A stretch of 64,000 nucleotides of DNA from contig OY101121.1 in the NCBI GenBank assembly GCA_956465555.1, forward strand, positions 2,318,722 to 2,382,721, in the 5' to 3' direction. The position numbers were made by a program, and so were the translations under genes. The notes under the pieces were generated by a model. That model was not told where the DNA came from and ran no database searches. It worked only from the letters and a program-made list of their open reading frames with translations. The stretch is from Nitzschia sp. pyKryTriq1. Lineage: Eukaryota > Bacillariophyta > Bacillariophyceae > Bacillariales > Bacillariaceae. Shown piece after piece: positions 40,034-50,512 of this stretch (positions are counted from its first letter, which is position 1; each line of letters starts with the position of its first letter).

Positions 40034-41997
40034 CTGGTTGTATTTGTTGTTGTTGCTGCTGTTCCCCGCCCCGAGGAGGTCATGCTGGCCGATGATCCAC
40101 CACCACCAGCAGTATTGCTACTAGTAGTACTGCTGCTGTTGTTGTTGTTGTTGTTGCCGACGACGATGGCAGAGCCCATCTGATGCTGGGATGCCAGCTG
40201 CATTTGCTGCATGATCTGATGGTGATGTACCATCATCGGTTGGTGCTGCTGTAGTTGGTGCTGCTGTAGTTGGTGCTGCTGTAGTTGGTGCTGCTGTAGT
40301 TCTTGTAGTTGTAGTTGTTGGGCGGCTTGTTGCGGCTGTTGTTGCATTTGCTGTTGTTGTTGCTGCATTTGTTGTTGTTGTTGCATGTGTTGTTGCTGGG
40401 ACTGCTGCGCTTGCTGCTGCTGCTGCTGTTGAATAGTACTGGAAGCTACAGCGCCAAGGATAGCCAATTGTTGGAGCAATACATTCGTCGGCTGTCGCTG
40501 GTTATTGTTGTTGTTGTTGTTGGGCTGCTCCTGTTCCGCCGCGCTCGATAACAGTGCTCGCAAAATCAGCTGCATTTGCTGTGGAGAAAGACTTGAGATG
40601 GTGGAAGTAATACTGCTACTAGTAGCAGTATTCTGCTGCTGCTGCTGCTGCTGCTGCTGGAGGTTGGTAGGCACCGCGGCCGCAAAATTGTGATTGTTGT
40701 TGTTGTTGTAAAAAGGAAGAAGAAGGTTGCTTAAGCCAGTCGGAGGCGAGGGTGTGCCATTTGAAGAAGAGGAAGAAGACGGAGGGACCAGCGATGACAA
40801 TATCGAGGCAATGGCGGCGGTAACTACTTGCTGCTGCTGCTGTTGTTGGCTCGGGGGGACTGCTGGGGGAGGAGGATACACCATCATGCCTTGAACGGCA
40901 TATGGTTGTTCTTGCTGTTGTTGTTGTTGTGCCACCGGAGCTTGTTGTTGTGGCTGGTGTTGAGCCGCCGCCGCCGCTGGTGGTGGATTCTGGTGGCCCA
41001 TGAGAGCTTGGTGAAGCATTCCTAAGATCGCTCCTTGATTCGTCGTGCTGGCAGTCCTAGCTTGCCTCTGGGCCGCCGTATGAGGGCCACCGGGAGGATA
41101 GAATGGTGCCTCCTGTTGCTGCTGGGTAGTAGTAGTGCTAGTAGTGGCTTCTCTCAGTCGATACGTACGGTTCCTTATGACGTGCCCAACTTTCTGGTAC
41201 GCGAATTCATCATCCATCTCTTCCCAGGCGTCCCTTCCATCAATGACGATTCGCTTGAGAAAGCGACCACCCCCAGCCTTGATTTGTTGCACGATTTGCT
41301 GAATCACCAATGGCTTTTGCTGTCTGGAACATCGATGGTATTCTTCTCGCCTCGAAGCCACAAGGTCATGAAGGCGAATGTTCCCCGAGTACGTCTGAAT
41401 AGGGACTCCTCTCCCACAGAGAATGTCATTTGGCGTCCGCTCCACTTCTGTCACCCTCTCCACGTGTGTACTACTAGTACTACTACCCCTACTGCTCGTA
41501 GTAGATCGCCTCCGCTTTCGTTTTTGGCCGCTCTTTTTCGTGTTCTTGTTCCGCCTACTAGTACTATGAGTAGTACTAGTAGATGCCGGCTCTTCTTTTT
41601 CTTCTTCTTTTTCTTCTGGCTGTTGTTTGTCTGGATCGTCCGAGCTCGTGGTCTTGTGATTTGCCGCGTTTTCTTGTTTCTTAACCAAGGAGCTGCTGCT
41701 CCGCGTAGAAGAAGTAGAATCATCGTCGTCCTCGTCGCCGGCCGATATCAGCATCGATGCTGCTCGTTCTTGCTGCCGCCGCTTCGTCGCTTCTCTATTC
41801 TTGTTGGAATGATTATGAGCATCAGCATCATCGCCACTACCGGTGGTATTCGTAGTAGTATTACTGCTCATATCTGCACGACTACTGCTTCTACTAGTAT
41901 TCTTGCTTCTCGACTTTTCTCCCCCCTCCTCCGAAGAATGCGGGGATGACGACGACGACGATGAATCCTGCTGTTCGTCCGCCTTTCTCTTCATCAT
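39904..41997 (-). CDS. DUF6824-domain protein with glutamine-rich tail (copy B)
   Basis: A 697-residue intronless protein. The N-terminus is charged and Ser-rich with a strong basic cluster at about 154-164 (KKSGQKRKRRR), likely a nuclear import signal. The DUF6824 domain spans about 188-281: NDILCGRGVPIQTYSGNIRL, KPLVIQQIVQQI, GGRFLKRIVIDGRDAWEE, FAYQKVGHVIRNRTYR. It aligns well with copy A at 34834-36663. The tail of about 400 residues is dominated by Gln, Asn and His runs, with a few conserved hydrophobic patches (LLQQLAILGAVASS, QMQLILRALLSS, LEDLLRGLTRGQ). A nuclear regulatory role is inferred from the import signal and tail only. Its C-terminal third is duplicated at 38243-39045. The start is the double ATG at 41997. 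Confidence 0.92.
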
Positions 41998-42526
41998 TGT
42001 TGTTATTGTTGTTGTTGTTGTATCAGCAGACGATCACTCTTTCGATGGATGACTGAATGAATAAAGTGATGGTCGGTTGTCGTTGGTGTTGTTTCTAGGA
42101 TGTATGGTACTCCTACTCGTAATGTAAAGAATGAAGTATGACGAACAATCATCAGTGTTTTGGGGTGAATTTAGTATTTGCGGAAACGCAAATGAGCAAT
42201 CAATTGTGAAGGAAAATAGCTTACGCTACCACACGCCAAATTAATCTTTCTGCAATTTGTCAATACCAGGAAGAATTGCAGAATTCTCCCCCTCTTTGCA
42301 GGCCTGATTGCAGAATTCTCGTGGAGGGTTTCCAACAAAAATCTGACTTTAACGAACTGCAGGCCATATTGCAGAATCTAACATCGCCCCTACACGTGGC
42401 ACCCAATCCACCACCAATTGCAGGATTGAATGCAGATCTTCACATTTTCTGCAATCAATATTCCTTCAACGGATGACATACCGACCCTCCCCCATTTTAT
42501 AATAATCTCATCATCGTCGGTTTCAG
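41998..42526. other. Spacer with repeated TGCAGAATTCTC motif
   Basis: Holds the copy B promoter (CAACAACAA run at its edge). Between 42250 and 42460 there are five or six copies of a TTGCAGAAT/TGCAGAT-like motif, two of them as TTGCAGAATTCTC. No gene recognised. Confidence 0.45.
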
Positions 42527-42756
42527 ATGAAACCGAATAATAAAATCAAAATAAAAACGACGCAAACGAGAGAGACAAACGACGAGATGACAACTATGGA
42601 TCGATGTACTGTGAATCTACTCGAAAAAATCGAGCAAATGGGCCTTGGCGACATCCGAATGGTGGAAGTCGCGAAGGAATTGATGGGTTTACTGCCGTCT
42701 CTCTCTGAAACGCAGGACGAATTCGATTTAGAGGGTGACGGCGAAGAGTTGTTGAG
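42527..42756 (+). pseudogene. 5' part of an unrecognised ORF interrupted by an LTR element
   Basis: From an ATG at 42527 (or ATGs at 42587 and 42596), about 76 codons read through a plausible coding stretch: CTVNLLEKIEQMGLGDIRMV, EVAKELMGLLPSLSETQDEF, an acidic end. The sequence then passes directly into the terminal repeat of the Ty1/copia element. The continuation is not found on the other side within the window by eye. No domain recognised. A TTTCAG just before the first ATG could be a splice acceptor, so more 5' exon may exist. Confidence 0.45.
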
Positions 42757-43349
42757 TGTTGGGACGAACCGATATTTGACCTACTTTCACGCGATAATTC
42801 CAACTCTCTCCAGTATACCAAACGTTCCACGTGGCACTATAATCCTTCCACGTGGCACCCCCCTTACTTCCACGTGGATCTGTGACTCAAATTATGAATT
42901 TCATGTATCTCACACCGCGCACTACCGCACGCATTATTATTCGTTTTCTGTTGTGAGTTTCTTCGCCTCTGACGTGGCACCTGTCAAGATACTCACACAA
43001 CGAACAATCAAGCGAGTCTCGCAGCTCAACTGCTCGACTCTGCAATCTCACAATCTCTATTGTCATCATCATCAACATCCTCGTATCCTCAATAACACTA
43101 CTAGTCTCTTTCTTACCAAGACTAGGTGTACATAGTACTTGTCCTCGGAGTACTAAATCAATTCATTCGGGATTATCATACTCGCACCACCATCATGCAT
43201 ATCGAATCACAATATCAGAAAGCAGACATACTCACAAAGGGACTAACAGTCGAGAAATTTCGTCAAATCAGGAAGCTACTATGTGGTTGGTAAACTGTTC
43301 GTTCGAGAGGGAGTGTTGGGACGAACCGATATTTGACCTACTTTCACGC
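42757..43349 (+). mobile_element. Decayed Ty1/copia retrotransposon fragment (fossil)
   Basis: The first 36 bases of a terminal repeat, beginning TGTTGGGACGAACCGATAT, occur at 42757 and again at 43314, giving two LTR-type ends in the same orientation. The left one appears to extend to about 43097 (ending ...AATAACA). Just before the right copy is a purine-rich tract (GAGAGGGAG) and, before that, the end of a copia-type polyprotein (YQKADILTKGLTVEKF and LCGW) from the RNase H end. Nearly all of the interior is missing, and the element is broken. The LTR copies differ after the shared start, so it is not a very recent insertion, or the right end has been replaced. Confidence 0.75.
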
Positions 43350-43427
43350 CACGAATCCGCCACGCCACCGCGCCAACCCGCGACGAACCCGCTAATAGCG
43401 GAATCTCAGCTGGTTCGCGCCCAGCGG

Positions 43428-43583
43428 GAAAACGGACAGACGTCGTATCATTCCTGACGCCCGCTCGGAATCCGCTACCAGCGGTTTGCCAGCGGGTTGG
43501 CGTTGAGCTGGATAACGGACAGACGTCTTCCCATTCCTTGAGCCCGCTCGGAATCCACCGAAAGCGGTTTGTCGGCGGTTCTC
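43428..43583. repeat. Direct repeat, two copies of about 73 bp, period 83
   Basis: AACGGACAGACGTC starts copies at 43431 and 43514. Both continue through CCCGCTCGGAATCC and AGCGGTTTG. They lie just right of the copia fragment and could belong to its right LTR or flank. Many CCGCT/AGCGG pairs give hairpin potential. Confidence 0.75.
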
Positions 43584-44369
43584 TCCGGTGACGTGTCTGA
43601 GAGACTGAAATCAGTCTGCTGGGAAAACATCCGATTGAGAAAGAAAGAGCATAAAAGAAAGACGCATATCGAGCGTTATGATGACGCGAGCGTTATTGAT
43701 GACGAGCGTTATTGATGACGACGATGATTCCTCGGCGAGCTCTAGATAGCCAATCACAAGCTCAAGTTAGGTGGGGCAGTTCGTCAAAGAACTGAGGCAG
43801 GTCGGACCGAACTGCCTCACTATTCGCCATTACTTAACGTATTGAGAATGATTTCGTTAAGTAAATTAGTGAAGCACCCTCCCTACGATTGCTGAAGTTG
43901 CCGACGTAATACAGTACCAACGGCATTAACAGGTGCACGCCAAGCAAGAATTGTCGTGGACTAAGTGCATCTCAATGGTACGGAGAACCGGAGATTCGTC
44001 ACGTGCCTTTGAATTATATAGCCCTTCATGGCTTAAGATAAACATATGATGTTGCACGCGTGATCTCGTACTACGCACCAAGATACACATGAAAGAGCCT
44101 TGTAGCCTGGTACATCTGGTATCGAGTTTCCTCCCTCCGGACGCGTGCCGATGGCGAATGAATAAACGAGAAAAATACTTCAGCGCGTGCATCGCGTTGC
44201 ATTATGATTTTTCAAACGACGACGAACAACCGACCGCACAGCACAAAGCGCACCCACTATCGCATGCATTTTGCATTCGTTTTATCGCATATTTTGTCGT
44301 CCTCGACCAACAACAATCACATCAGCTACAACAACTACAACACCTGCAACAACTACAAAAACTGCAACC
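43584..44369. other. Promoter region of the polyamine fusion gene
   Basis: No gene recognised. A GAGCGTTATTGATGAC unit repeats two to three times at 43673-43722. The last 80 bases are a CAACTACAACA-rich pyrimidine-poor leader that runs into the ATG at 44370. Confidence 0.45.
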
Positions 44370-47088
44370 ATGGTTCATCAAGAAGGCGACGGCCGCTACA
44401 CGGTGGACATTCGTGTCTTTATCCTCATGATTGTGGCCGCCATGGCCGTTAGTTTTGGTGTCGGTGTGAGCATGGGTCCGACGGCTTCGGATCTCTTGCA
44501 GGCCTCCTTAAGCAAGACTAGCAGCAGTGCTGGTGCTGGCAGTGCTGCCAGCACTACTGGATTGCCGGAGGTGACTTCGGTGCAAATGTCAGCTCCCTTG
44601 GGTGTTCCGGGAAGCGACGATCTTCATGAGCCCGCAGGACAGGTGAGTTTTAGTTTTGTCGATTTTTGTTGGTGGTGTATTTGTATTTTCTTCTGGATGA
44701 GAACACCCTACTACTACTACTACTGCACCGGTACAAGTGGCAGCCTCTCCATACCTGTACATAAATGTACTCACGATAATGTCTGATTTGTTCGTTCCAT
44801 CCATCCATCCATCCATCCATCTGTGCATGCATCAACTTGCACCCATCAACTTGCTGTACTGTACCTGGTAGCATTTGCTCGTGGACATCAAAGGCATAGA
44901 AGCAGACTTTTTGGATTCCGAAGCTCGTCTGAGCCATGCCATGGTGGAAACCGTCGTGCAGTCCGGCTTGACCATGCTCTCCTACCACTGCCACAAACTC
45001 ATCCCCAAGGGCGTGTCGTGTGTCGGAGTCTTGTTGGAAAGTCACATTTCCTTCCACACTTGGCCCGACGAGGGCGTGATTACCTTGGATTTGTTTACCT
45101 GTGGCAACAAACCCCTAATCCCTGCTGTCGGTACCATCAAGACCTTGTTTGGAATTCCACGAGCGAACGATGAAATCTTTATGCAATGGAGTCACGAACT
45201 GCGAGGATTCCGAAACAAGAACAAGAACAACAGCAAGAAAGGTACCAGTAATGGAAGCAACAGCAATGATACTACCGCTGGTGGGAACGACAACTATGCA
45301 GTGTTGGATCACAATTCCGACTTGAGTCAAATGATCTGGAGTCCAATTGACTGTGTCGTCAAGGAACAGATTGTTTCGACGTTGACCAAATACCAGCGCG
45401 TGGATATTTGGGACTTGGTAGGCTTGGAAGAAACGCCGTCCTATAACGATGCGTTGAAACATGACTTGCAACCCGGAGATCCCCGTTGGATGACGGCCGA
45501 GCTGGTCAGTCCGACGCGTCATTTGTTTCTGGATGGCGTCCTGCAATCAGAATCGTCCAGTCACGTGGAATACCATGAAGCATTGGTCCATCCGGGGATG
45601 TTTGCCCATCCGAATCCCACCAAAGTGGCTATTGGTACGTGCTAGACGAGGAGTGCAGAGTATATAATGAGTGTACTGTCTCTCTGTATGTCCTTTTTAT
45701 TGTTTGTGATCATTTCCTCTCACCGACTGTTGTTTGTTTGTTTGTTTGTTTGTTTGCTTTTACTTCACCTTTTAGTCGGAGGCGGAGAAGGAGCCACTCT
45801 TCGAGAAGTACTGAAACACAAGACGGTCGAAAAAGTTACCATGATTGAAATTGATTCGGAACTCATTGAAATTGTCAAGGAACACATGCCCTACTTTTCG
45901 AATTGTACCGATCTAGTTGGACGGGCCGACGATTGCTTTGCCGATCCTGCCACACAACTCGTTATTGAAGATGCCAATCGATGGTTCACTCAAGAATATG
46001 GTGCTGTCACCACTGATGCTCCGAAAGAACCCAAATTTGACGTCGTCATTTTGGATGCCATGGAGCCCGAAATGGGATCGCCCATGAGCAAGGGATTGTA
46101 CGACGCAGCAGGAACTTTGGAATTCATTCTCCAGTCCTTGACGGAAGAAGGTATCTTGGCCATTCAGATCGGACGCGCACCTACCATTTTGGATCCTCGT
46201 CCGGATATTGGATTCAATGCCCCTCGAGAACATCTCTTTCAAGCGCTTGAGAGTTTGGACAATGTGGCTGCCATGTTTGTTTACGAAGATCCGCACTGTG
46301 GATTCAGCGAACCCCGCGCCTTTATGGTCGTTTGCAAGTCGGACTCGTGCCGCCAGCGCTTTTATGCCACGGCCGATGAAATGGATTATTTCATTTACGA
46401 TCGTATCGTCCGCACGCAATCCAAGACCCGTGCGCTCAAGTACTTTGATGGAGTCACTCATTTGGGATTTCAAGTGGCCCCGAAGGCTTGGGAAACCATT
46501 TACTGCCGTCGTGAGCCGACTCCATTCGAATGTGCCTACCGTCATTTGGATTTCAAGGCCCCCTTGATGGAATTCAATATTGAAAACGAACAAGAAGGCG
46601 CCTTTTCGGTTACGGCTGACTACTCGGAAGAAAACGAACACGGCGAAAAGGAGATTGAGCAAACCCATGTCTGGGCCAATGTCGACATTCCCAAGGGAGC
46701 GTACATCATGGCCGAACACTTGGCGAGCTCTCTCCAATTGTCTCACCAGTCCATTGCCAATCTAAAGCGTAACTTGGAGTACGGTGGTGTCACGGTCATT
46801 GAAGATTTTGTCGAGTTTGTCGATGAATTTGGACACGAATCGAAAGCCGCAGGAAGTGCTCGTACGTTGGTCGAAATTGGAACCTCGTACTTTATCAAGC
46901 CCGTAGATACCGAAGAAGAAGCCAATGTCGGTCGTTGGATCCCTCCCCACCCCCAAGGCAAGCGTCCCAAGTACTCTCCCGTCTATGAACGTCATCGTCT
47001 TTCCTTTGATGTTTTCATGGTTGCCACCAAGGACATTCCCAAGGGTGCGGAATTGAAACGTTATTCCAAGATGTGGGAAGCGGCTTAA
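44370..47088 (+). CDS. S-adenosylmethionine decarboxylase-aminopropyltransferase fusion
   Basis: Three exons: 44370-44642, 44872-45634 and 45776-47088; GT-AG introns of 229 and 141 nt; 782 residues. A signal anchor lies at about 12-35 (FILMIVAAMAVSFGVGV). Residues 92-185 are a bacterial-type AdoMet decarboxylase: HLLVDIKGIEAD and LLESHISFHTWPDEG. Self-cleavage between Glu147 and Ser148 would form the pyruvoyl group, and His153 and Cys168 keep the family spacing. From about 225 an aminopropyltransferase follows: LFLDGVLQSE, HVEYHEALVHP, AIVGGGEGATLREVLKH, MIEIDSELIEI. The catalytic loop reads VVILDAMEPEMGSP, Glu replacing the second Asp of the usual DxxDP. About 200 further C-terminal residues include KGAYIMAEHL and a repeat-like KDIPKGAELKRYS, similar to SET-like or SAF-type tails. 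Such fusions are known in diatoms and proposed to build long-chain polyamines for silica formation. The membrane anchor fits a secretory-pathway location. Confidence 0.94.
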
Positions 47089-48198
47089 AAATTGATGGAT
47101 GGATGGATTAAATAGTTGATGAATGAATTGCATTTCGTGAAAGCTTGAAAACAACTACATTACTTGCACTATTACTTTTACCATTCTAGCTCGAGTTTCT
47201 ACTAGTCTAGCTTCAAGTACTGTACTTTACTTGATATAGGATCGTGCGTGCTTCGGACGAGCAAAGACAATCTACTATCTACTAAAGTCACTTGTCGGGT
47301 GCTCGGGACCACGTTGGAAGGTTGTTTGCCTCGTCGCCACTACTGTACTTGTGGCGCAAGGCATACTGTAGTACGGAACCTGGAAAGCCCCATTACGAGA
47401 CAAGGTGGAAAGATGATAATAGGAACACACTGATTCGTGGCATTTATTTCTCGCCCTGAGATTAAGAATATTTGCCAAGTAGTAGTACTTTGAGTTCCAC
47501 AACGCCATCGACGTCCATAACCAGTCAAGGCAATTGTTTGATTTGGCCTTGGCTGGAAAAGCACTGGATCTCCCACAGCGCGGCTAATTCAGCAGGCTGG
47601 TGGTGACTGACAACCTTGTTTGGCATGACAGTCACCGACTGCTGCAAGGCGTACATGCATCATTCGGATGCAAGACATCGACACATCAAGCAGGATATGG
47701 AAGAGTTGCGGACGTTTGTTGTTTGTTGATCTCCTTTTGAGAGACATACTGTACTGGAGTCACAATCCAACAAAAAACGTAGTCTACAGACTTTAGGTAG
47801 CTGCTCGTACATACAGTACAGTACTGGTTCTGTACAGTAACGGTACCTGGTACAGTACCATTACCAGGGGGTACCTGGTACGGAGACTTCGCAACCTTCA
47901 ACCCACAGGGCCATTCTTCATGTGCGTCCGGTGGGCTTATATGAACATGCAGTACCAGTACAGTCCCGTACTACTGTACCCCCCCCGCGCACATTCTGCA
48001 GTTGAGCTCCCGGGTTGCAGAAAATGCAACTTTAATAAGCCGTGTCGCGCGGGCGCGGGTCACCGGAAATAATTTTTGCCACGAATTTTCTTCGGTCTCG
48101 CCCACGCGATAACACGTGCTGTAGTAACTACCTGTCTGGCAATGTATCACTATCACCAAATTAAACGACTGACGTTACGAATCGTCGAAGTGTGTTTA
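47089..48198. other. Intergenic spacer
   Basis: No gene recognised. GTACCTGGTACC-type palindromes at 47815-47885, and a C run at 47980-47987. Confidence 0.4.
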
Positions 48199-48325
48199 GG
48201 TAGAGTGTGCTGTGTAATGGTATGACCTACAGAGCTGTTTGTGATATTACTATGTAAAATGGGCCAAGGTCTGAAATGATCATAAACAGCTCTGTAGGTC
48301 ATACCATTACACAGCACACTCTACC
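48199..48325. repeat. Perfect 42-bp inverted repeat with 43-base loop
   Basis: 48199-48240 (GGTAGAGTGTGCTGTGTAAT...) is the exact reverse complement of 48284-48325, with no mismatch. Arms this long and perfect imply a recent fold-back duplication or a small fold-back element. It abuts a Ty3/gypsy integrase relic to the right. Confidence 0.95.
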
Positions 48326-48379
48326 TGCAGAATACTCGTCCGGCTCGCTCCCCACGATGATTCTAATGCAGACGTTATT

Positions 48380-48461
48380 GCATGGAACCGTTCGCGTTCG
48401 CGAAGGCATAATTGAAGATACTTATAACATACGAATGATAACCCCTTACAAACGCTCGTAG
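48380..48461 (+). mobile_element. Ty3/gypsy integrase C-terminal relic (fossil)
   Basis: A short frame ends GTVRVREGIIEDTYNIRMI then TPYKR and a stop. This is the typical last segment of gypsy-type integrases (NGTVR...DTYNIRxITPY). Only this tail remains; the rest of the element is not seen. The family assignment is from motif memory. The element is broken and old. Confidence 0.6.
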
Positions 48462-48470
48462 ATCCCAGAA

Positions 48471-49783
48471 CATGGGGGCGAGTGCAATACACACGGTCTA
48501 CGCGACTCGTACGACCATAGTCTGCCCGTCGTCGGTAGATAATGTCCTGAAGGATCTTCCACGCTAGTGCGCGCCGTGCATGCGCAGACGCCCTAGCCAC
48601 GACCAGTCGATGACGTGGTCGGCCCGTAATGACTCGGGTGCGTGTGAGACGCGCGACGTACGACTGGCCCCCGTCCGTTGCTAAGACTCAACAGAAACTA
48701 CAAGTCTATGTACTAGACTGCAACTGCCAAACAGGCACCGAAAATAGCTCATCACATAAAATGAGATTCAAACCACATGAAATAGATTCATCTGGTCAAC
48801 CATGTGAAAGTCATGCAAGATTAATATTTCGCCAAGTCAGCGCAATATCTTTTCTCAACAATTGATTTTGAAACAAGTAGTTCCAAAATAACCTTTCATT
48901 TCTAGCTCATAATTTACACTTTCAATCATTCTTGTCGACTACCTCGTGCATAGGGCACTGTCGACGAGAAACCAAAGAACCGCCGGTACTGCTTGAGAGC
49001 GTAGTGTTCGCTCGAATTGCAGCTTCTCTTTTTCATTTATTGATATCGGATGATAAAATAAGGGAGAAGCCACCTTCGCACGCATGCATGAATCAACATC
49101 CACTATTTGCCGATCGACGACGACCGGGAACTACAAGTTGGTTCTTTTCGCGTCAAGATCATTTTGATTGGTCGATCGACTGAGCTGCCGTCATCCGCTA
49201 TATCGGAATTGTATATGCCCGAATGCGATTTCGGTTCTATCATCGATCCAATTCTCTTGGGTTCGCAAGAATATATACGAAGCTCCTTGAACAAAGGTTC
49301 TCTATTGGTTCTCTGGAGCGAACCCCCTTCCCCTCTTGCCAAGTACCTGCAACTTGAACTTCATTCAAGCGAGAGCACCAGGCAGGCACACTGAATGAGT
49401 TCTGTTCTCGCTGAACGATAAATATCAGTTAGACTCTTCTGTGCGGGCTCGGAATCTCTTACAAGTAGGCCCTACAGGCATCTGGTCGACGAAATGAAAA
49501 GCGCGTTCGCTCGAAGAGACACAAGAGATAGAAAAGGCCTTACCAGCTGGAAGGCGTTCTTTGGGTTCGCACGATGTCCCGAGCAAGGTTCTATTCCCTA
49601 AATCATCGAACACGCGGGGCTGTATTCTTTTGTGCTCTCTCTCGTGCTTTTCGTCCGCTTCATCGCAAATCGTTTTCGCATTTCGCAAACGCTTCCGCAC
49701 GCGTACATTCGTGATACAGCTCTCTTTTCCGGACACATCATAATACTTCACAACATCCCAACACCACTCTCTACAATACAAAG
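48471..49783. other. Spacer and promoter of the 242-residue gene
   Basis: No gene recognised. Unique sequence with few microsatellites. Several ATG-less frames of under 120 codons have no coding character I can support. The last 150 bases are pyrimidine-rich and lead into the ATG at 49784. Confidence 0.4.
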
Positions 49784-50512
49784 ATGCAATTCTTCCGCCA
49801 AAGACTCCATTCTAACAGCACCGAGGACATGTCCGGTTGCTGCTCATCAATTCCAACCATGGTCAACAAAAGGCTGCACGTAAGCCATGCTGATAGCTTG
49901 TCCCTTCACAGTCATTCAACCGCTGTTACAGAGGCTTGCTCCGTTGACTCGTCCATCTCGCGCCTTTCGGCCGATAGTCTTATGACACGAAGGTTGCCGC
50001 CTTCCGCTTCCACTTCTTCTTGCATCATCAAAAGTGCGCTCAAGAGAAACAACATCTCCCGCCTTTCCAAGGACACGCGGCTCTCATTCTCGCACGATGT
50101 CGTCCAACGGAAAATCATGGGCCGCCATGAGTTTTTCGAGGACGAACTTGATGCCTGTTGGTTCCGTGGAGACGAATACGCGGCAATTACGCGATCATGT
50201 GTAAAGCAAATCCAAAAGCTAGAGCAGGGTTCCAAACTCAGAGATCAAAAGTACAGCTCACGAGGCTTGGAGACACACACTCAACTTGCTGGCTTGGTAA
50301 AGGCTCAAAACCGAAGGGCCGCCTGGGATGCCGTACTTGATGAACAAGAGGAGCAAGTTTCCCTTGGCGTTGTCGACGATGAGCCAATCGCTCAAAGATA
50401 TCAAGATGCGTCTTCTAGCTGCCAGTTATGGGCTGTCAAAGTCGCGCTTGGCGACCAAAGAGAGGCTGAACTAGTCTACGACGATATGCTTGACGAAATG
50501 AGTGAAGAATAA
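49784..50512 (+). CDS. Stramenopile-type hypothetical protein with DACWFRGDEY motif
   Basis: A 242-residue intronless protein. A Ser-rich N-terminus (about 1-95) precedes a conserved-looking part: DELDACWFRGDEYAAITRSC (about 123-142), KYSSRGLETHTQ, RRAAWDAVLDEQEEQ and IAQRYQDASSSCQLWAVKVA, with a final acidic helix. I recognise this arrangement (aromatic-aromatic W(Y/F)xxxEY..I, RGLE, AVL.EQ, I...Y...S..C...A) as an uncharacterised family with many members in diatoms. No biochemical function is known to me. No signal peptide or membrane segment, so probably cytosolic or nuclear. There are several ATGs near the start; the first gives the full frame. Confidence 0.85.
   Translation: MQFFRQRLHSNSTEDMSGCCSSIPTMVNKRLHVSHADSLSLHSHSTAVTEACSVDSSISRLSADSLMTRRLPPSASTSSCIIKSALKRNNISRLSKDTRLSFSHDVVQRKIMGRHEFFEDELDACWFRGDEYAAITRSCVKQIQKLEQGSKLRDQKYSSRGLETHTQLAGLVKAQNRRAAWDAVLDEQEEQVSLGVVDDEPIAQRYQDASSSCQLWAVKVALGDQREAELVYDDMLDEMSEE

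Noticed and set aside
45913-46746. Minus-strand 277-codon frame inside the polyamine fusion
   Set aside because: Antisense shadow of the aminopropyltransferase exon, no recognisable protein features.
49107-49394. 95-codon plus-strand frame
   Set aside because: Starts at TTG, has no domain and no supporting context.
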